Shown: positions 27,869 to 36,569, numbered from the stretch's first letter. The stretch is 64,000 bases of DNA from Bifidobacterium animalis subsp. animalis ATCC 25527 (GCF_000260715.1 NC_017834.1:186001-250000); one strand, 5' to 3'. A program made the numbers and translations. Notes: generated by a model from the sequence alone, not told the origin.

Positions 27869-29356
27869 GTGAACGGGACTCGATGTGCGTTGGATGGTTG
27901 TTCGTTCCGGTATGCATCGGATGAATCCGTTGACGGTGTGGAACGCGGAGTGCATGCGATCGACCATGTGTCGCTGCAGGCGCGTGCGGGCGAGGTTGTG
28001 ATGCTTGTCGGGCGCAGCGGGTGCGGCAAGACCACGGTGACCAGACTGCTCAACGGGCTCGCGCCCGAGCATTTCCGGGGGAGTCTGCACGGTGAGGCCC
28101 GCGTGGGTGGACTCCATGCCGGCGTGGCGGCGGTAGAGGACTATGCGACCGAAGTGGGGTCGGTGTTCCAGAATCCGAAAACCCAGTATTTCCATGCGAA
28201 CTCGACCGATGAACTCGCGTTCCCCTGCGAGAACGCAGGCATGGAGCCCGGCGAGATCCGCCGTCGCATTCGCGAACGGTTGCGTGCGTTCGACGTCGAA
28301 CATCTGCGCGACCGCAACATTGCTGACTGTTCCGGCGGTCAGCAACAGCAGCTGGCGGTCGTGGCGGCCACGATGCTCGACCCGGGGGTGCTCGTGCTCG
28401 ACGAGCCGACGAGCAATCTGGACGCGGAGGCCATGGAACGGTTGCGCAACATGGTCAAGCGACTCAAACGCGACGGCATCGCCATCGTGATCGCCGAGCA
28501 TCGGCTCGCATGGGTCACCGATCTGGTCGACAGGTATGTCGTATTCGACGCCGGTCGCATGGTCGGCGAATACACCGCGGAACAATTCCATGCGCTGCCC
28601 GAGTCCCAGCGGCGTGCATGGGGTCTGCGTGTGCTCGAACTGAGCGGGCCGCGGGAACAGGTCGAGCGGATCGCGCAGCGAGCGGAACCGTCCGGCGAGA
28701 AGCCGGTGATCGCAACGCGTGGTCTGAAGGTCGGGTATGAGCGGCGACGCCTGTTCGGCCGAACCAAGCGCGGATTCGTGCGCGAGGTGGGCGATGTGAA
28801 TCTGTTCGCCGGGCAGATCGTGGGGCTCATGGGGCGCAACGGCGCGGGGAAGAGCACATTCGTGAAAACGGTGTGCGGGCTGGTCGAACCGGTGGCGGGC
28901 GAGATCCTCGTCGATGGGCGCGCGGCGAAACCGGGCAGGCTCTCCGCGTTGTGCGCGATGGTGATGCAGGATGTGAACTACCAGCTGTTCGCACCGAGCG
29001 TGCGTGAGGAGATGCTGCTCGAGGCGATGCAGCATGTGCGTACGGCCGAAGATGCGCAACGGGTGCGCGAGCGCGCCGATGGGATTCTGCGACAGCTCGG
29101 TCTGCTCGACTTCGCCGAACGGCACCCGATGACGTTGTCGGGTGGTCAGAAACAGCGGTTGACAATCGCCGTGGCGCTCATGGGCGAGAAACGGGCCGTG
29201 GTGCTCGACGAGCCGACAAGCGGGCTCGACCGCCACCATATGCTGCAGGTCGGGGCGCTCATGCGCGACCTGGCCGACCGTGGCGTGTGCGTGCTCGTCG
29301 TGACGCACGACGACGAGCTGGCCGCCGAGGTGTGCGACCGCATCGTGCGGTTCTGA
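27869..29356 (+). CDS. ECF transporter fused double ATPase
   Basis: The 495-residue protein contains two ABC ATPase domains in one chain. Domain 1 (about 1-235) has GRSGCGKTT, CSGGQQQQLAVVAATM and VLVLDEPTSNLD. Domain 2 (about 265-495) has GRNGAGKST, LSGGQKQRLTIAVALM and AVVLDEPTSGLD, then VVTHD. Fused EcfA1-A2 ATPases are known in group I/II ECF systems. The start is GTG with GGAGGGG three bases upstream. Together with the S and T components it completes the transporter. Confidence 0.9.
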   Translation: MNGTRCALDGCSFRYASDESVDGVERGVHAIDHVSLQARAGEVVMLVGRSGCGKTTVTRLLNGLAPEHFRGSLHGEARVGGLHAGVAAVEDYATEVGSVFQNPKTQYFHANSTDELAFPCENAGMEPGEIRRRIRERLRAFDVEHLRDRNIADCSGGQQQQLAVVAATMLDPGVLVLDEPTSNLDAEAMERLRNMVKRLKRDGIAIVIAEHRLAWVTDLVDRYVVFDAGRMVGEYTAEQFHALPESQRRAWGLRVLELSGPREQVERIAQRAEPSGEKPVIATRGLKVGYERRRLFGRTKRGFVREVGDVNLFAGQIVGLMGRNGAGKSTFVKTVCGLVEPVAGEILVDGRAAKPGRLSALCAMVMQDVNYQLFAPSVREEMLLEAMQHVRTAEDAQRVRERADGILRQLGLLDFAERHPMTLSGGQKQRLTIAVALMGEKRAVVLDEPTSGLDRHHMLQVGALMRDLADRGVCVLVVTHDDELAAEVCDRIVRF

Positions 29357-29362
29357 ATGCAC

Positions 29363-29400
29363 ATGCGGGGCCCCGGCCGAATGCGGTCGGGGCCCCGCAG
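29363..29400. terminator. Strong GC hairpin between convergent genes
   Basis: GCGGGGCCCCGGCC faces GGTCGGGGCCCCGC across about seven bases, between the ECF ATPase gene and the convergent zinc-lipoprotein gene. It has no U-tract on either side, so it may act as a bidirectional barrier rather than a classic intrinsic terminator. Confidence 0.5.
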
Positions 29401-29405
29401 GAACG

Positions 29406-31001
29406 TCAGTGGGCGAGCATCTCCTTGACGATCTCGTCGTCGTTCATCGACGCCGGGTAGTAGGTGGGCCAGTGCTCCATCTGCTTGATCACCTCGTCGT
29501 GGGAGTCGCCGGTGAAGATGTGGAAGTGCGCGGCCTTGCCCGGTGCGATGCCGTGGTCGGAGAACTGCACAGCCTTCGGCGCGCCCTGCGACACGTCGCC
29601 GGTGGCGGTGAACAGGTAGCGCACGCCGCGGTTGCCCTTCGCATAGTCGAGTATGCGGTGGCCGTCGTAGCGGTAGGTGGCCGTCACCTTGCGCCCGTTG
29701 GTCGTGAACGTCATGCGGTCGCCCTCTATGGTGATGGTCTCGGTGTCGGTCTTGTAGCCGGCGTCGTAATAGGCGGTGTACTCGTCTGCGGTCTTGTCGC
29801 CGGTGGCTGCCTTGTGCTCCATCACGCCACGCAGCTTGCCGTTCTTGAGCAGCGGGTAGACGGAACGCCATTGGCCGGCGTAGTCGGCTATGGTGCGGTC
29901 CTTCACCTGCTGCGTGAGAAACCAGCCGTGCTGGGAATCGTCGGCCAGCGCTTGGTTGGTGATCGTCGTGATCCAGCCCAGCAGCGTCTTCTGGTTCTCG
30001 GGCAGCTGCTCGGTGACGCTGATGATCGTCTTGCCGCTCTCGCGTGCGGCCGCGTCGAGCTTCTTGGCGAATCCACCCATTTCCTGCGGATTGACGATGA
30101 GCATGTCCACATTCGAACTCCTCACCGTGTCAAGCGCGTTCTTGAGGTCGGAGGCCGAGGGCTCGGCGTCGTTGTTCATCGCGTTCGTGTAGGAGTCCGG
30201 GGTCTTGTCGGTGGCGCCGATGTAGTCGAGCAGGTGTCCGATGATCGATTCGGTGGCCACATAGCGGCGCTGCAGGTTCTTTGCCCGTGCGCGGTTGACG
30301 AGCGCCGTGTATTCGGCGTATTCCGCGTTCCAGGTATTCGAGTGGCGCCGTGCTGTGGCGGCGGTGTCGCTCGTCTCGCCGGCCTTGGCCACATAGGCGG
30401 AGGTGATCGCCTCCGACATCTTGAGCACGGCCGCCGGGCTGAACCACAGATGCGGATTCACCGTGCCGTGATGGTGATGGTGCCCCTTGCCCTCTTCGTG
30501 GTCGTGGTCATGGTCGTGGTCATCCTGACTGTCGGCGATGCCCATGAGCGACGATGCCTTCACGATGCGCTGGCGACCTTCGTCGAGCTGCGCCTTCTGG
30601 GCCCATCCGTCGTAGCCGGCGCCGTTGAGCACCACGACGTCGGCGCGTGCGAGCTTCGTGAGGTCCGCCGGCGTCGTCTCGTAGTCATGTGGGTCTGTGG
30701 CCGTGGAGTTGATGATCGAGGTCACGTTGACGCAGGAGCCGCCGAGCTGCTGGGCGAGCGAACCCCACTGGTTCACCGATGCCACGACGTTGATTGTGGT
30801 GTCGCAGCTGTCGGTGGTCTGCCGTGCGGCTGCGGCCGAGGTCCTGTTTCCTCCGGCGTTGCCTCCGCAGCCCGACAGAGTGCCAGCGGCGAGTCCGCAC
30901 ACCGCAAGGCCGGCGAGGAATGCGATCGCGGTACGGGTGATCGGCCGGCGTCGCGGTTCGTCATGCGTTGCGGGGTGTTGGTTTGTAGATTGTTCTGTCA
31001 T
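29406..31001 (-). CDS. Zinc-binding lipoprotein, AdcA-like with C-terminal ZinT domain
   Basis: The 531-residue precursor has a signal peptide and lipobox LSGC (Cys45). A cluster A-I metal-binding domain (about 70-345) follows with a histidine- and aspartate-rich loop (DHDHDHDHEEGKGHHHHH) and NPHLWFSP. The C-terminal ZinT domain (about 350-531) has GKAAHFHIFTGD and HWPTYYP. This is the AdcA layout of streptococci: a zinc-capture component of an ABC importer. The permease and ATPase are not in the window. Two palindromes of Zur type in the promoter indicate repression by zinc. Confidence 0.9.
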   Translation of the reverse strand: MTEQSTNQHPATHDEPRRRPITRTAIAFLAGLAVCGLAAGTLSGCGGNAGGNRTSAAAARQTTDSCDTTINVVASVNQWGSLAQQLGGSCVNVTSIINSTATDPHDYETTPADLTKLARADVVVLNGAGYDGWAQKAQLDEGRQRIVKASSLMGIADSQDDHDHDHDHEEGKGHHHHHGTVNPHLWFSPAAVLKMSEAITSAYVAKAGETSDTAATARRHSNTWNAEYAEYTALVNRARAKNLQRRYVATESIIGHLLDYIGATDKTPDSYTNAMNNDAEPSASDLKNALDTVRSSNVDMLIVNPQEMGGFAKKLDAAARESGKTIISVTEQLPENQKTLLGWITTITNQALADDSQHGWFLTQQVKDRTIADYAGQWRSVYPLLKNGKLRGVMEHKAATGDKTADEYTAYYDAGYKTDTETITIEGDRMTFTTNGRKVTATYRYDGHRILDYAKGNRGVRYLFTATGDVSQGAPKAVQFSDHGIAPGKAAHFHIFTGDSHDEVIKQMEHWPTYYPASMNDDEIVKEMLAH

Positions 31002-31040
31002 GCTCGTCTCTGTTCCCTCTCCACTGTCTTCTATGCCATC

Positions 31041-31093
31041 TATTGAGAATCGTTCTCAATAACGAGCGTAGCAAATGAGAACGATTCTCAATA
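31041..31093. promoter_or_regulatory. Two tandem Zur/Fur-type boxes
   Basis: TTGAGAATCGTTCTCAA (31043-31059, inside perfect 9-base arms) and TGAGAACGATTCTCA (31076-31090) lie 40-90 bases before the zinc lipoprotein start. The TGAGAA-N3-TTCTCA pattern matches Fur-superfamily sites, and the regulated gene makes Zur the natural reader. Confidence 0.75.
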
Positions 31094-31196
31094 ATTGAAT
31101 CTGCATAGTGGACACAAATATGAGACGATAGATGGTGGGAGTCGCCCATACGGCATGGCAGGCGGAGTGTGCGACGCGGCTGCGATGTGTGCGGGA

Positions 31197-32078
31197 TTAC
31201 AGGAAGTTCCGCAGCACGGTCGCGTCGTTATAGGCGCGGTTGTAGAGGTTCTGAATCTTGTCGGGATCCTTGGTGAGCGTGCTTAGGCCGTCGATGCTCT
31301 TCGGCGCGATGATGCGCACCTTGCCTTGCGCCTCGAGTCTCTTGCACATGTTGAGCTCGACATTGTAGGTATGCGCGCGATTCGCCAGTGCGCGTGCCGC
31401 CTCGGGATAGCGGACGGCGAGCATCATCGAGCTCAGGATGTCTTTGTCGGGGTTGCGGTAGAAATCGCGCGGGCGCGTCAGAATGACGACGAGTTTCGTG
31501 CAGCCATCGGCAAATGCCTGGCGGAACGGGATCGGGTCGCTGATCGTGCCGTCGAAATACGGGCGCCCATCCAGCGGGTAGGGTTTGTCGAGCACCGGCA
31601 GGCAGGCGGTGGCCTTGAGCGCGTCGTAGTGATTGCGGCTCATGGACTCGGGGCCGAGGTACTTCGGCATGCCGCTGAGCGCGTCGGTGACGGTGATGCG
31701 GTACGGCACGCCGCCGGCCTTGAGCGCATCGTAGTCGAGCGGGTCTTCGCCGCCCTCGTTCATCAGTGTGCCGTAAATATAGTCGAACCCGAGATACGAG
31801 CCGGTGCGCAGGAAATTGCCCAGACCCATGTATTCGGGGCGCGAGCAGTACTTGGTGTAGAAACGCAGTGCGCGGCCGCGCTGGCCCGCGAGGTACGAGG
31901 TGATGTTCGCGGCGCCGGCTGAGACGCCCAGACCGTAATCGAAATGGATGCCGTTGTCGAGGCAGTAGTCGAGCACGCCGGTGCTGTAGGCGCTACGCAG
32001 GCCGCCGCCCACGTCGATGACGCCCACCTTCTCGCGGCGTGCGGGTCGTGTCGGCTGCGTGGTCTGCTGCACCGCCAT
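31197..32078 (-). CDS. Patatin-like phospholipase, YjjU/RssA type
   Basis: The 293-residue protein begins its domain with EKVGVIDVGGGLRSAYSTGV (oxyanion-hole GGGxR). It has the nucleophile elbow GVSAGA and the catalytic DG in YFDGTISDP, the serine-aspartate dyad of patatin-like lipid acyl hydrolases. It is divergent from a TetR gene at 32214. The start is uncertain: ATG at 32078 suits the family but its GAGGTG site is almost touching; an in-frame ATG at 32120 lacks a ribosome site. Confidence 0.85.
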   Translation of the reverse strand: MAVQQTTQPTRPARREKVGVIDVGGGLRSAYSTGVLDYCLDNGIHFDYGLGVSAGAANITSYLAGQRGRALRFYTKYCSRPEYMGLGNFLRTGSYLGFDYIYGTLMNEGGEDPLDYDALKAGGVPYRITVTDALSGMPKYLGPESMSRNHYDALKATACLPVLDKPYPLDGRPYFDGTISDPIPFRQAFADGCTKLVVILTRPRDFYRNPDKDILSSMMLAVRYPEAARALANRAHTYNVELNMCKRLEAQGKVRIIAPKSIDGLSTLTKDPDKIQNLYNRAYNDATVLRNFL

Positions 32079-32114
32079 CACCTCGATTGCGCTCGATCGT
32101 ATGCATTGATCTGT

Positions 32115-32134
32115 ATTCATTGAAATCGATGAAT
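32115..32134. promoter_or_regulatory. Candidate operator between patatin and TetR genes
   Basis: ATTCAT (32115-32120) and ATGAAT (32129-32134) form a palindrome with an eight-base centre in the divergent promoter region. This is a plausible binding site for the neighbouring TetR protein. Confidence 0.35.
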
Positions 32135-32213
32135 GAGGTGCGATGGCGGAGGGCGCGCTACAAATTCGCGAGAAATGTCTGCTTTTTTCGTGAGTCCCCA
32201 TGGGAGATTCCCT

Positions 32214-32981
32214 ATGCTGGTGCCTATGAACGACGTGAATCCGTATGCGGCTGCGGCGCACATCGAGGTGCTGCCACTCACGCCGACGCGCCAGTCGATA
32301 GAACGCACGCTGGTGGAATGGATGACGCAGACCGGCCGCCCGGCCGGTGATCTGAGCGTTTCTGCGCTGTGCAAGAAGGCATTCGTGGCGCGCAGCACGT
32401 TCTACGCGAATTACCAGCATATGGGGCAGGTGTATGAATCGGTGGAGAACCGGCTGCTGCGCCAGCTCTTCGAGTGCGCAGTGCCGATGCGCGTGCGTGC
32501 AGACGGCACCGATGAGACGATGCGTTCGTTCAACGCGTTCGTGAAGGTGCTGCGCGCGCATGAGAACGAGTTCCGGTTGGTGCTGGTGCGCCAGCCGAGT
32601 TCGCGGTTCGTGGCGTTGTGGAAGCAATCGCTCGAATACCATGTATGGCACCGGTTGTTCGAAGCCGAGCGCGGCGGTGCCGCGACAGCTGATGCGGTTG
32701 CGGAATGGGGTGACGGTGCCGCGCCAGGTACGTCGAATGGCGGTTCGGCAACATTTCAGGAGGGATTGCCGGCTGGAACGGATGCCGATGCGACGAACCG
32801 GAACGAATTGCCGGTGCGGCAGGGGCCTGCGACGGTGAATCGGGCGCTCGTGCTCGACATGGCCGCGACGGCGTTCATCGCGGGCGTCATGTTCTGGCTG
32901 CGCACGCCGCAGGCGGTCTCGTTGCCCGAGATTCGCGCCTTGGTGGTGAAACTCGTGAACAACATCGACGAAATCTGGTGA
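32214..32981 (+). CDS. TetR-family transcriptional regulator
   Basis: The 255-residue protein has a TetR-like DNA-binding domain at about 22-75 (RQSIERTLVEWM...LSVSALCKKAFVARSTFYAN), followed by a helical ligand domain. A low-complexity linker at about 155-205 is rich in G, T, A and N. GGGAG lies eight bases before the ATG at 32214; ATG 32226 is an alternative. It is divergent from the patatin gene and may control it. Palindromic repeats (family F) follow its stop codon. Confidence 0.8.
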   Translation: MLVPMNDVNPYAAAAHIEVLPLTPTRQSIERTLVEWMTQTGRPAGDLSVSALCKKAFVARSTFYANYQHMGQVYESVENRLLRQLFECAVPMRVRADGTDETMRSFNAFVKVLRAHENEFRLVLVRQPSSRFVALWKQSLEYHVWHRLFEAERGGAATADAVAEWGDGAAPGTSNGGSATFQEGLPAGTDADATNRNELPVRQGPATVNRALVLDMAATAFIAGVMFWLRTPQAVSLPEIRALVVKLVNNIDEIW

Positions 32982-33014
32982 TTGTTCTCTATCGTTCTCT
33001 TGAGTGATCTGCCC

Positions 33015-33120
33015 CTCTGCGATTCGCCTCTGCGTAATTTGGGACATTTGCATCATGCTTTCTGTCCCTTTTTACGCAGGAGGGGGCTGCGTGGTGTTTT
33101 CTGTCCCTTCTTACGCAGAC
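33015..33120. repeat. Dispersed palindromic repeat, family F copy 1
   Basis: CTGCGTAATTTGGGACATTT (33029 on) faces CTGTCCCTTTTTACGCAG (33062-33079) as a long hairpin. A second 3' arm, CTGTCCCTTCTTACGCAG, lies at 33101-33118. The copy sits between two convergent genes and close to the 3' end of the one at 33175. Other copies are at 44.2, 48.5 and 61.6 kb. Confidence 0.7.
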
Positions 33121-33174
33121 GGTGAGGTGCAGAGGGTGAGGCTGAGAGGGCGGCACGCAGATGGCGCCGCCGAC

Positions 33175-33882
33175 TCAGTTCTTGCTGGAATCCAAGCTGC
33201 CAGAGTCGACGTTCGTGTCGGAATCGTTGGACTGGCTGCGGTTGCGCGCATCGCCGTTCGACTCGCCATTGGCGCCGTCCGAATCCTGCATGCCCGGCAT
33301 CTGACCGTCCGCACGGTAGGAACGGCGGTTCCGCGAGCCGAAGTCCGGCATAGACTCGCCGTTCCCGTCGCATTCACCGAAGTCGCGGTCGCCTATGCCG
33401 CGCATCATCATGTTCGAATGCGACGGTTCGTTCGACCGGTAGATCGCGTTCGTGACCGCCGTGCCCGCGATGCCGGCGACGAGGCCACACCCGAGGCTGA
33501 TCGCCGCGATGATGCCGATGGTCTTGCCGCCCAGTTTGCCGCGCAACGTCGCCGTTCCGCGGTTGCCCGGTGCGCCGCCATTCATGGGCATCTGGCCGCC
33601 CTGCGGATTGTTCGGGACGCCGTTGCCGCCCACGTTCCCCATGCTCGGCTGCGCGGTGTTGGCCGCCGTGGTGAAGGGCTGTTCGCCGTTCTGCGGTGCA
33701 TAGCCCTGGCTCGGTGGAATCTGCTCGCCCTGCTGTTGTGCGAAGTCGAAGGCATAGCCTTGTGGCTGGGTGGGCGCATCCGCTTGGGTATGCGCGGTCT
33801 GCGTGGTGTCGGCCGCCGGTTGGGTTTGTGAACCGTCCTGCGGCCGGATGATCCCGGTGTTCGTGTTGTCGTGCTGTGCCAT
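33175..33882 (-). CDS. Low-complexity single-pass membrane protein, unknown
   Basis: The 235-residue protein has a Q-, T-, P- and N-rich cytoplasmic region (about 1-115), a basic stop LRGKLGGK, and one transmembrane helix at about 120-145 (IGIIAAISLGCGLVAGIAGT). A G-, N-, S-, D- and M-rich extracellular tail follows. The layout resembles small surface or stress-type membrane proteins but no family is recognised. ATG 33882 is preferred over 33888 because GGGGA lies about seven bases ahead of it. It lies just outside the left end of the integrated element. Confidence 0.65.
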   Translation of the reverse strand: MAQHDNTNTGIIRPQDGSQTQPAADTTQTAHTQADAPTQPQGYAFDFAQQQGEQIPPSQGYAPQNGEQPFTTAANTAQPSMGNVGGNGVPNNPQGGQMPMNGGAPGNRGTATLRGKLGGKTIGIIAAISLGCGLVAGIAGTAVTNAIYRSNEPSHSNMMMRGIGDRDFGECDGNGESMPDFGSRNRRSYRADGQMPGMQDSDGANGESNGDARNRSQSNDSDTNVDSGSLDSSKN

Positions 33883-34042
33883 ATTCATTCCCCAATCTGT
33901 GTCGATATCTGTAGAAAATTCGCAAACCGAATTGCGTATGGATTCAGTACAGCTGCCGAAGTTTGGGGCGAACTTCGCAACGGATTGGCGCAGACTGCCG
34001 AATTACTTAGGGATCACTGGAAGCCGTGTGAAGAAATTGAAA

Positions 34043-34081
34043 GTGCCCCCCCAGGGATTCGAACCCTGAACCCACGACTTA
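34043..34081. repeat. attL: duplicated 3' half of tRNA-Lys
   Basis: This 39-base copy is identical to 42398-42436 and contains the T-arm GGATTCGAACC (reverse strand of the tRNA). It is a tRNA fragment, not a gene: the sequence to the right departs from the tRNA. The stretch 33883-34042 to its left is chromosomal flank with no gene seen. Confidence 0.9.
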
Positions 34082-34236
34082 TAATCTTCTGTTTATCACC
34101 AGCTATCACGATATGACTGAATGCTTGAAATTGTCGGCGTGTCGCTTGTTTTGTTTTATCGGAATATAGCGCCCTATAGCGCCGATTCACGACCCAACCA
34201 CGACCCAATGCAGGAGGGCGACGCGACACGCCGAAG

Positions 34237-34302
34237 TGTGAAATTTTAAAACTTCGCGCTATTATCGCTTTATCGATAAATGTGCTAAATAAAAATTTCA
34301 CA
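34237..34302. promoter_or_regulatory. Operator-like region ahead of the AlpA-type gene
   Basis: TGTGAAATTTT (34237-34247) and AAAATTTCACA (34292-34302) are perfect 11-base inverted repeats. Between them lies a second inverted pair, TTATCG...CGATAA (34263-34278). The AT-rich stretch ends at the ribosome site of the first element gene. It looks like the control region of the element's rightward operon. Confidence 0.5.
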
Positions 34303-34315
34303 GAAAGGGGAGGTC

Positions 34316-34507
34316 ATGAAAACCATAGGCATCCAAGAACTAGCCAATATCACCGGACTATCAGTGCGCAGCATTTACCGGCGCAGGACATACATGAAGG
34401 AGACGCTGCCTCCGGCAGTAAAGGTTGGTGGCCGACTTCGTTGGGATGTTGACACGGTGAACGCATGGATGAGCGCACATGAAGAAGAACAGGAGGAGCA
34501 AAAATGA
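34316..34507 (+). CDS. AlpA-like helix-turn-helix regulator / excisionase
   Basis: The 63-residue protein is a MerR/AlpA-type winged helix: IGIQELANITGLSVRSIYRR followed by LPPAVKVGGRLRWDVDTVNAWM. This is the typical small DNA-binding protein at the start of satellites and prophages, acting as excisionase or transcription activator. AGGGGAGG precedes the ATG. The next gene overlaps its stop by ATGA. Confidence 0.85.
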   Translation: MKTIGIQELANITGLSVRSIYRRRTYMKETLPPAVKVGGRLRWDVDTVNAWMSAHEEEQEEQK

Positions 34508-34860
34508 TTCACCAACTCAAATTAGTGCTGTCTGTTCTCGCGAATCAGCTCAGCGCTGCCGTGGATGAAGTCAACGAAAACAATGTTGCTCCACTTGTGA
34601 CGATGCGCCAGATTACCGAATTAATGCGACTCGTGATGGGGGCGATCTTTCAGCTCAAGCGGGGCTCGGACAAGCCTGACGAGAATCGTCGTGTGCTGGA
34701 GAATCTGCTGGCGTCGCTCCGGCAAATTGCCGGGGACGAGCGGGTTGCGATGGATGGCCGGAACGCGGCGGTGGCGACACTTCAGTATCGAACGACCGCG
34801 TCCACGATCGCCCAGATCGAGGCCATAGCCGGTGCTCGTACGGGAAGCGGGGTGCGGTGA
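34504..34860 (+). CDS. Element protein of unknown function (118 aa)
   Basis: A helical, soluble protein with leucine-rich N-terminal segment (LKLVLSVLANQLSAAVDEV) and several Arg/Glu pairs; no family recognised. It overlaps the AlpA-like gene by four bases and the next gene by its stop, so it belongs to the same operon of the mobile element. Confidence 0.65.
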   Translation: MIHQLKLVLSVLANQLSAAVDEVNENNVAPLVTMRQITELMRLVMGAIFQLKRGSDKPDENRRVLENLLASLRQIAGDERVAMDGRNAAVATLQYRTTASTIAQIEAIAGARTGSGVR

Positions 34861-35045
34861 TGGGATTGATTTCACCTTCGCTGGCCCGTTCGCCGCTGGT
34901 GCGATTCAGTGATGCTGAGCTTGCGCGATGGGGCGATGGTTTGGTGAGGAACGCGGGGGGACAAGCAATAGAACCGCTAAGTGGCGGCAGGGTGCTTACT
35001 TCGGTGGAGATTGAGGAGGAGAGGAAGAGACATGCTGACAACTGA
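34860..35045 (+). CDS. Element protein of unknown function (61 aa)
   Basis: A short acidic protein ending in EIEEERKRHADN, translationally coupled to the gene before it: ATG 34860 overlaps the stop TGA, and a GTG at 34857 is an alternative start. It overlaps the DUF3631 gene by 14 bases. No family is recognised. Confidence 0.6.
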   Translation: MGLISPSLARSPLVRFSDAELARWGDGLVRNAGGQAIEPLSGGRVLTSVEIEEERKRHADN

Positions 35046-36219
35046 GCTTGACGCGGATGCGCTGCTGATTGAACGGCAGGATGCTCTTGCGGCTGTTGCT
35101 GCGATGCCCGATGATGGCGTGCTCAACGATACGAGGGCGTGGTTCGCACGGTTCATTGTGACGCGGAAGCCCTCTGACTTGGATGTGCTGTCGTTGTGGA
35201 CGCTGCACACGTACCTTCTGCAAGTGCTGCCGGTGTCGCCGCGACTCGTGGTTGATTCGATAATGCCAGGCTCCGGCAAGACCACAACATTAGAACACCT
35301 CGATCACCTATGTCACGCGCCGACACTGGCCAGTGCGTTCGGCTCGGCGGCGATGATTCCACGAATGATCGACGCTGCTGGAGATGCCTCACTCTCTCTG
35401 CTGATTGACGAAGTTGATAGGACGCTCGACCCATCAAAGGATGGCGTGGGCGATCTGCTCGCCGTGATCAATTCAGGCTACAAGCCGGGCGCGACCCGAC
35501 CTGTGCTCGTGCCGGACAAGAAAGAGGGGTGGAAGGCGGCGCCGATGGACACGTACGCCGCAATCGCGATGGCTGGCAACAGTCCCAAGCTACCGGATGA
35601 CACGAAGTCGCGTTCAATCCCAATCTTCCTTTTGCCGGACATCGACGGTAGCGCCGACGAGACGGATTGGGTGAGCGATGACACGTTGGCAAAGCAGGCG
35701 GCGGCATTGCATGCGAAGCTGGAGGCGTGGGCGACCATTCATGCTGAGCAGGTGCAGGCCACGAGGCCGGTGCTCCCCACCCGATGCCGGAACAGGGCGA
35801 AGGAAAGGTGGGTCAGCTTCGCCAAGATCGCCGCCGTCGCCGGTGGACAATGGCCCGACAAGGTCAACGATCTGATCGAAGCCGACCTTGACCGCGAGGA
35901 AGCCGAACGAGCGGATGGTATCAACGGATTGCCGCAAACGGTGAAGTTGCTCCGTGATCTTGTGACAGTTTTCGGTGAACGCGAGTCCATGCCGACAACG
36001 GAAATTGTTGCAAAGCTGGCGGCTTACAACTCAGAGGAGTGGGGCCTTGCCAGTCCATACGGGAAGCCAATCACAAGGCAACGGTTGGCGAAGATGATGT
36101 CCCCACTTGGAATTCATTCGGTTCGAAGTTATGACAACGGTGCCAAAACACCACGTTCGTACTTGCGTGCCGATATTGCCAAGGTTGCTGATTCCCTACA
36201 CCTCCCCACCCTTACCTGA
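35032..36219 (+). CDS. DUF3631 P-loop protein, probable replication/helicase-like
   Basis: The 395-residue protein has a P-loop MPGSGKTTTLEHL at about 80-92, an acidic Walker-B-like segment LSLLIDEVDRTLD, and the DUF3631 core with AAIAMAGNSPKLPDDTKSRS (a sensor-like asparagine) and a C-terminal helical domain. DUF3631 proteins occur in actinobacterial prophages and plasmids, often fused to or beside primase or virulence-associated E-like helicases. A replication role is inferred. GAGGAGAGGAAGAG precedes the ATG at 35032. Its stop codon runs into four 9-bp iterons. Confidence 0.8.
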   Translation: MLTTELDADALLIERQDALAAVAAMPDDGVLNDTRAWFARFIVTRKPSDLDVLSLWTLHTYLLQVLPVSPRLVVDSIMPGSGKTTTLEHLDHLCHAPTLASAFGSAAMIPRMIDAAGDASLSLLIDEVDRTLDPSKDGVGDLLAVINSGYKPGATRPVLVPDKKEGWKAAPMDTYAAIAMAGNSPKLPDDTKSRSIPIFLLPDIDGSADETDWVSDDTLAKQAAALHAKLEAWATIHAEQVQATRPVLPTRCRNRAKERWVSFAKIAAVAGGQWPDKVNDLIEADLDREEAERADGINGLPQTVKLLRDLVTVFGERESMPTTEIVAKLAAYNSEEWGLASPYGKPITRQRLAKMMSPLGIHSVRSYDNGAKTPRSYLRADIAKVADSLHLPTLT

Positions 36220-36288
36220 CGTGGGTCACGTGGGTCACGTAGGTCACGTAGGGCGTGATTTTTGTTGGAAGGAAGCCAAAAATGAATC
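36219..36288 (+). repeat. 9-bp iteron array with conserved flank, left copy
   Basis: Four units in a row: ACGTGGGTC, ACGTGGGTC, ACGTAGGTC and ACGTAGGGC (36219-36254), then GTTGGAAGGAAGCC and AAAA. The same order and flank occur inverted at 40246-40315. It could be a replication or packaging site, or a recombination site; its function is not shown. Confidence 0.8.
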
Positions 36289-36494
36289 GGTCGGGGGTAA
36301 CAATATCAGTCGCGCATGTACTTGACAAGAACAACAAAGTGCTGTGCGGCAAGCAGGTCGTGGGCGGTGTTCGCACCTCTCGCCAGAACATCGAAACGGA
36401 AACCGGATGGGTGTCATGCCCGCTCTGCGAGCTTGCAGCCGAATGCGCACGCATCGACGCCGTGAGCGGATGGCAGCAGGGGACGTTGTTATGA
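36282..36494 (+). CDS. Small element protein with CxxC motif
   Basis: The 70-residue protein has CPLCELAAEC near the C-terminus plus an earlier cysteine, so it may bind a metal ion. GGAAGGA precedes the ATG at 36282. This ribosome site lies inside the duplicated flank of the iteron array. No family is recognised. Confidence 0.55.
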   Translation: MNRSGVTISVAHVLDKNNKVLCGKQVVGGVRTSRQNIETETGWVSCPLCELAAECARIDAVSGWQQGTLL

Positions 36495-36569
36495 GAGGAG
36501 GCCCATAGAAACACAGCTGACACACCCCGAAGAATCAAGAGAATACAGAATAGCAGAAGGATAATGACG

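Noticed and set aside
34043-34081. A second tRNA-Lys gene
   Set aside because: Only the 3' half is present; the sequence beyond the repeat does not form the acceptor, D-arm or anticodon stem.
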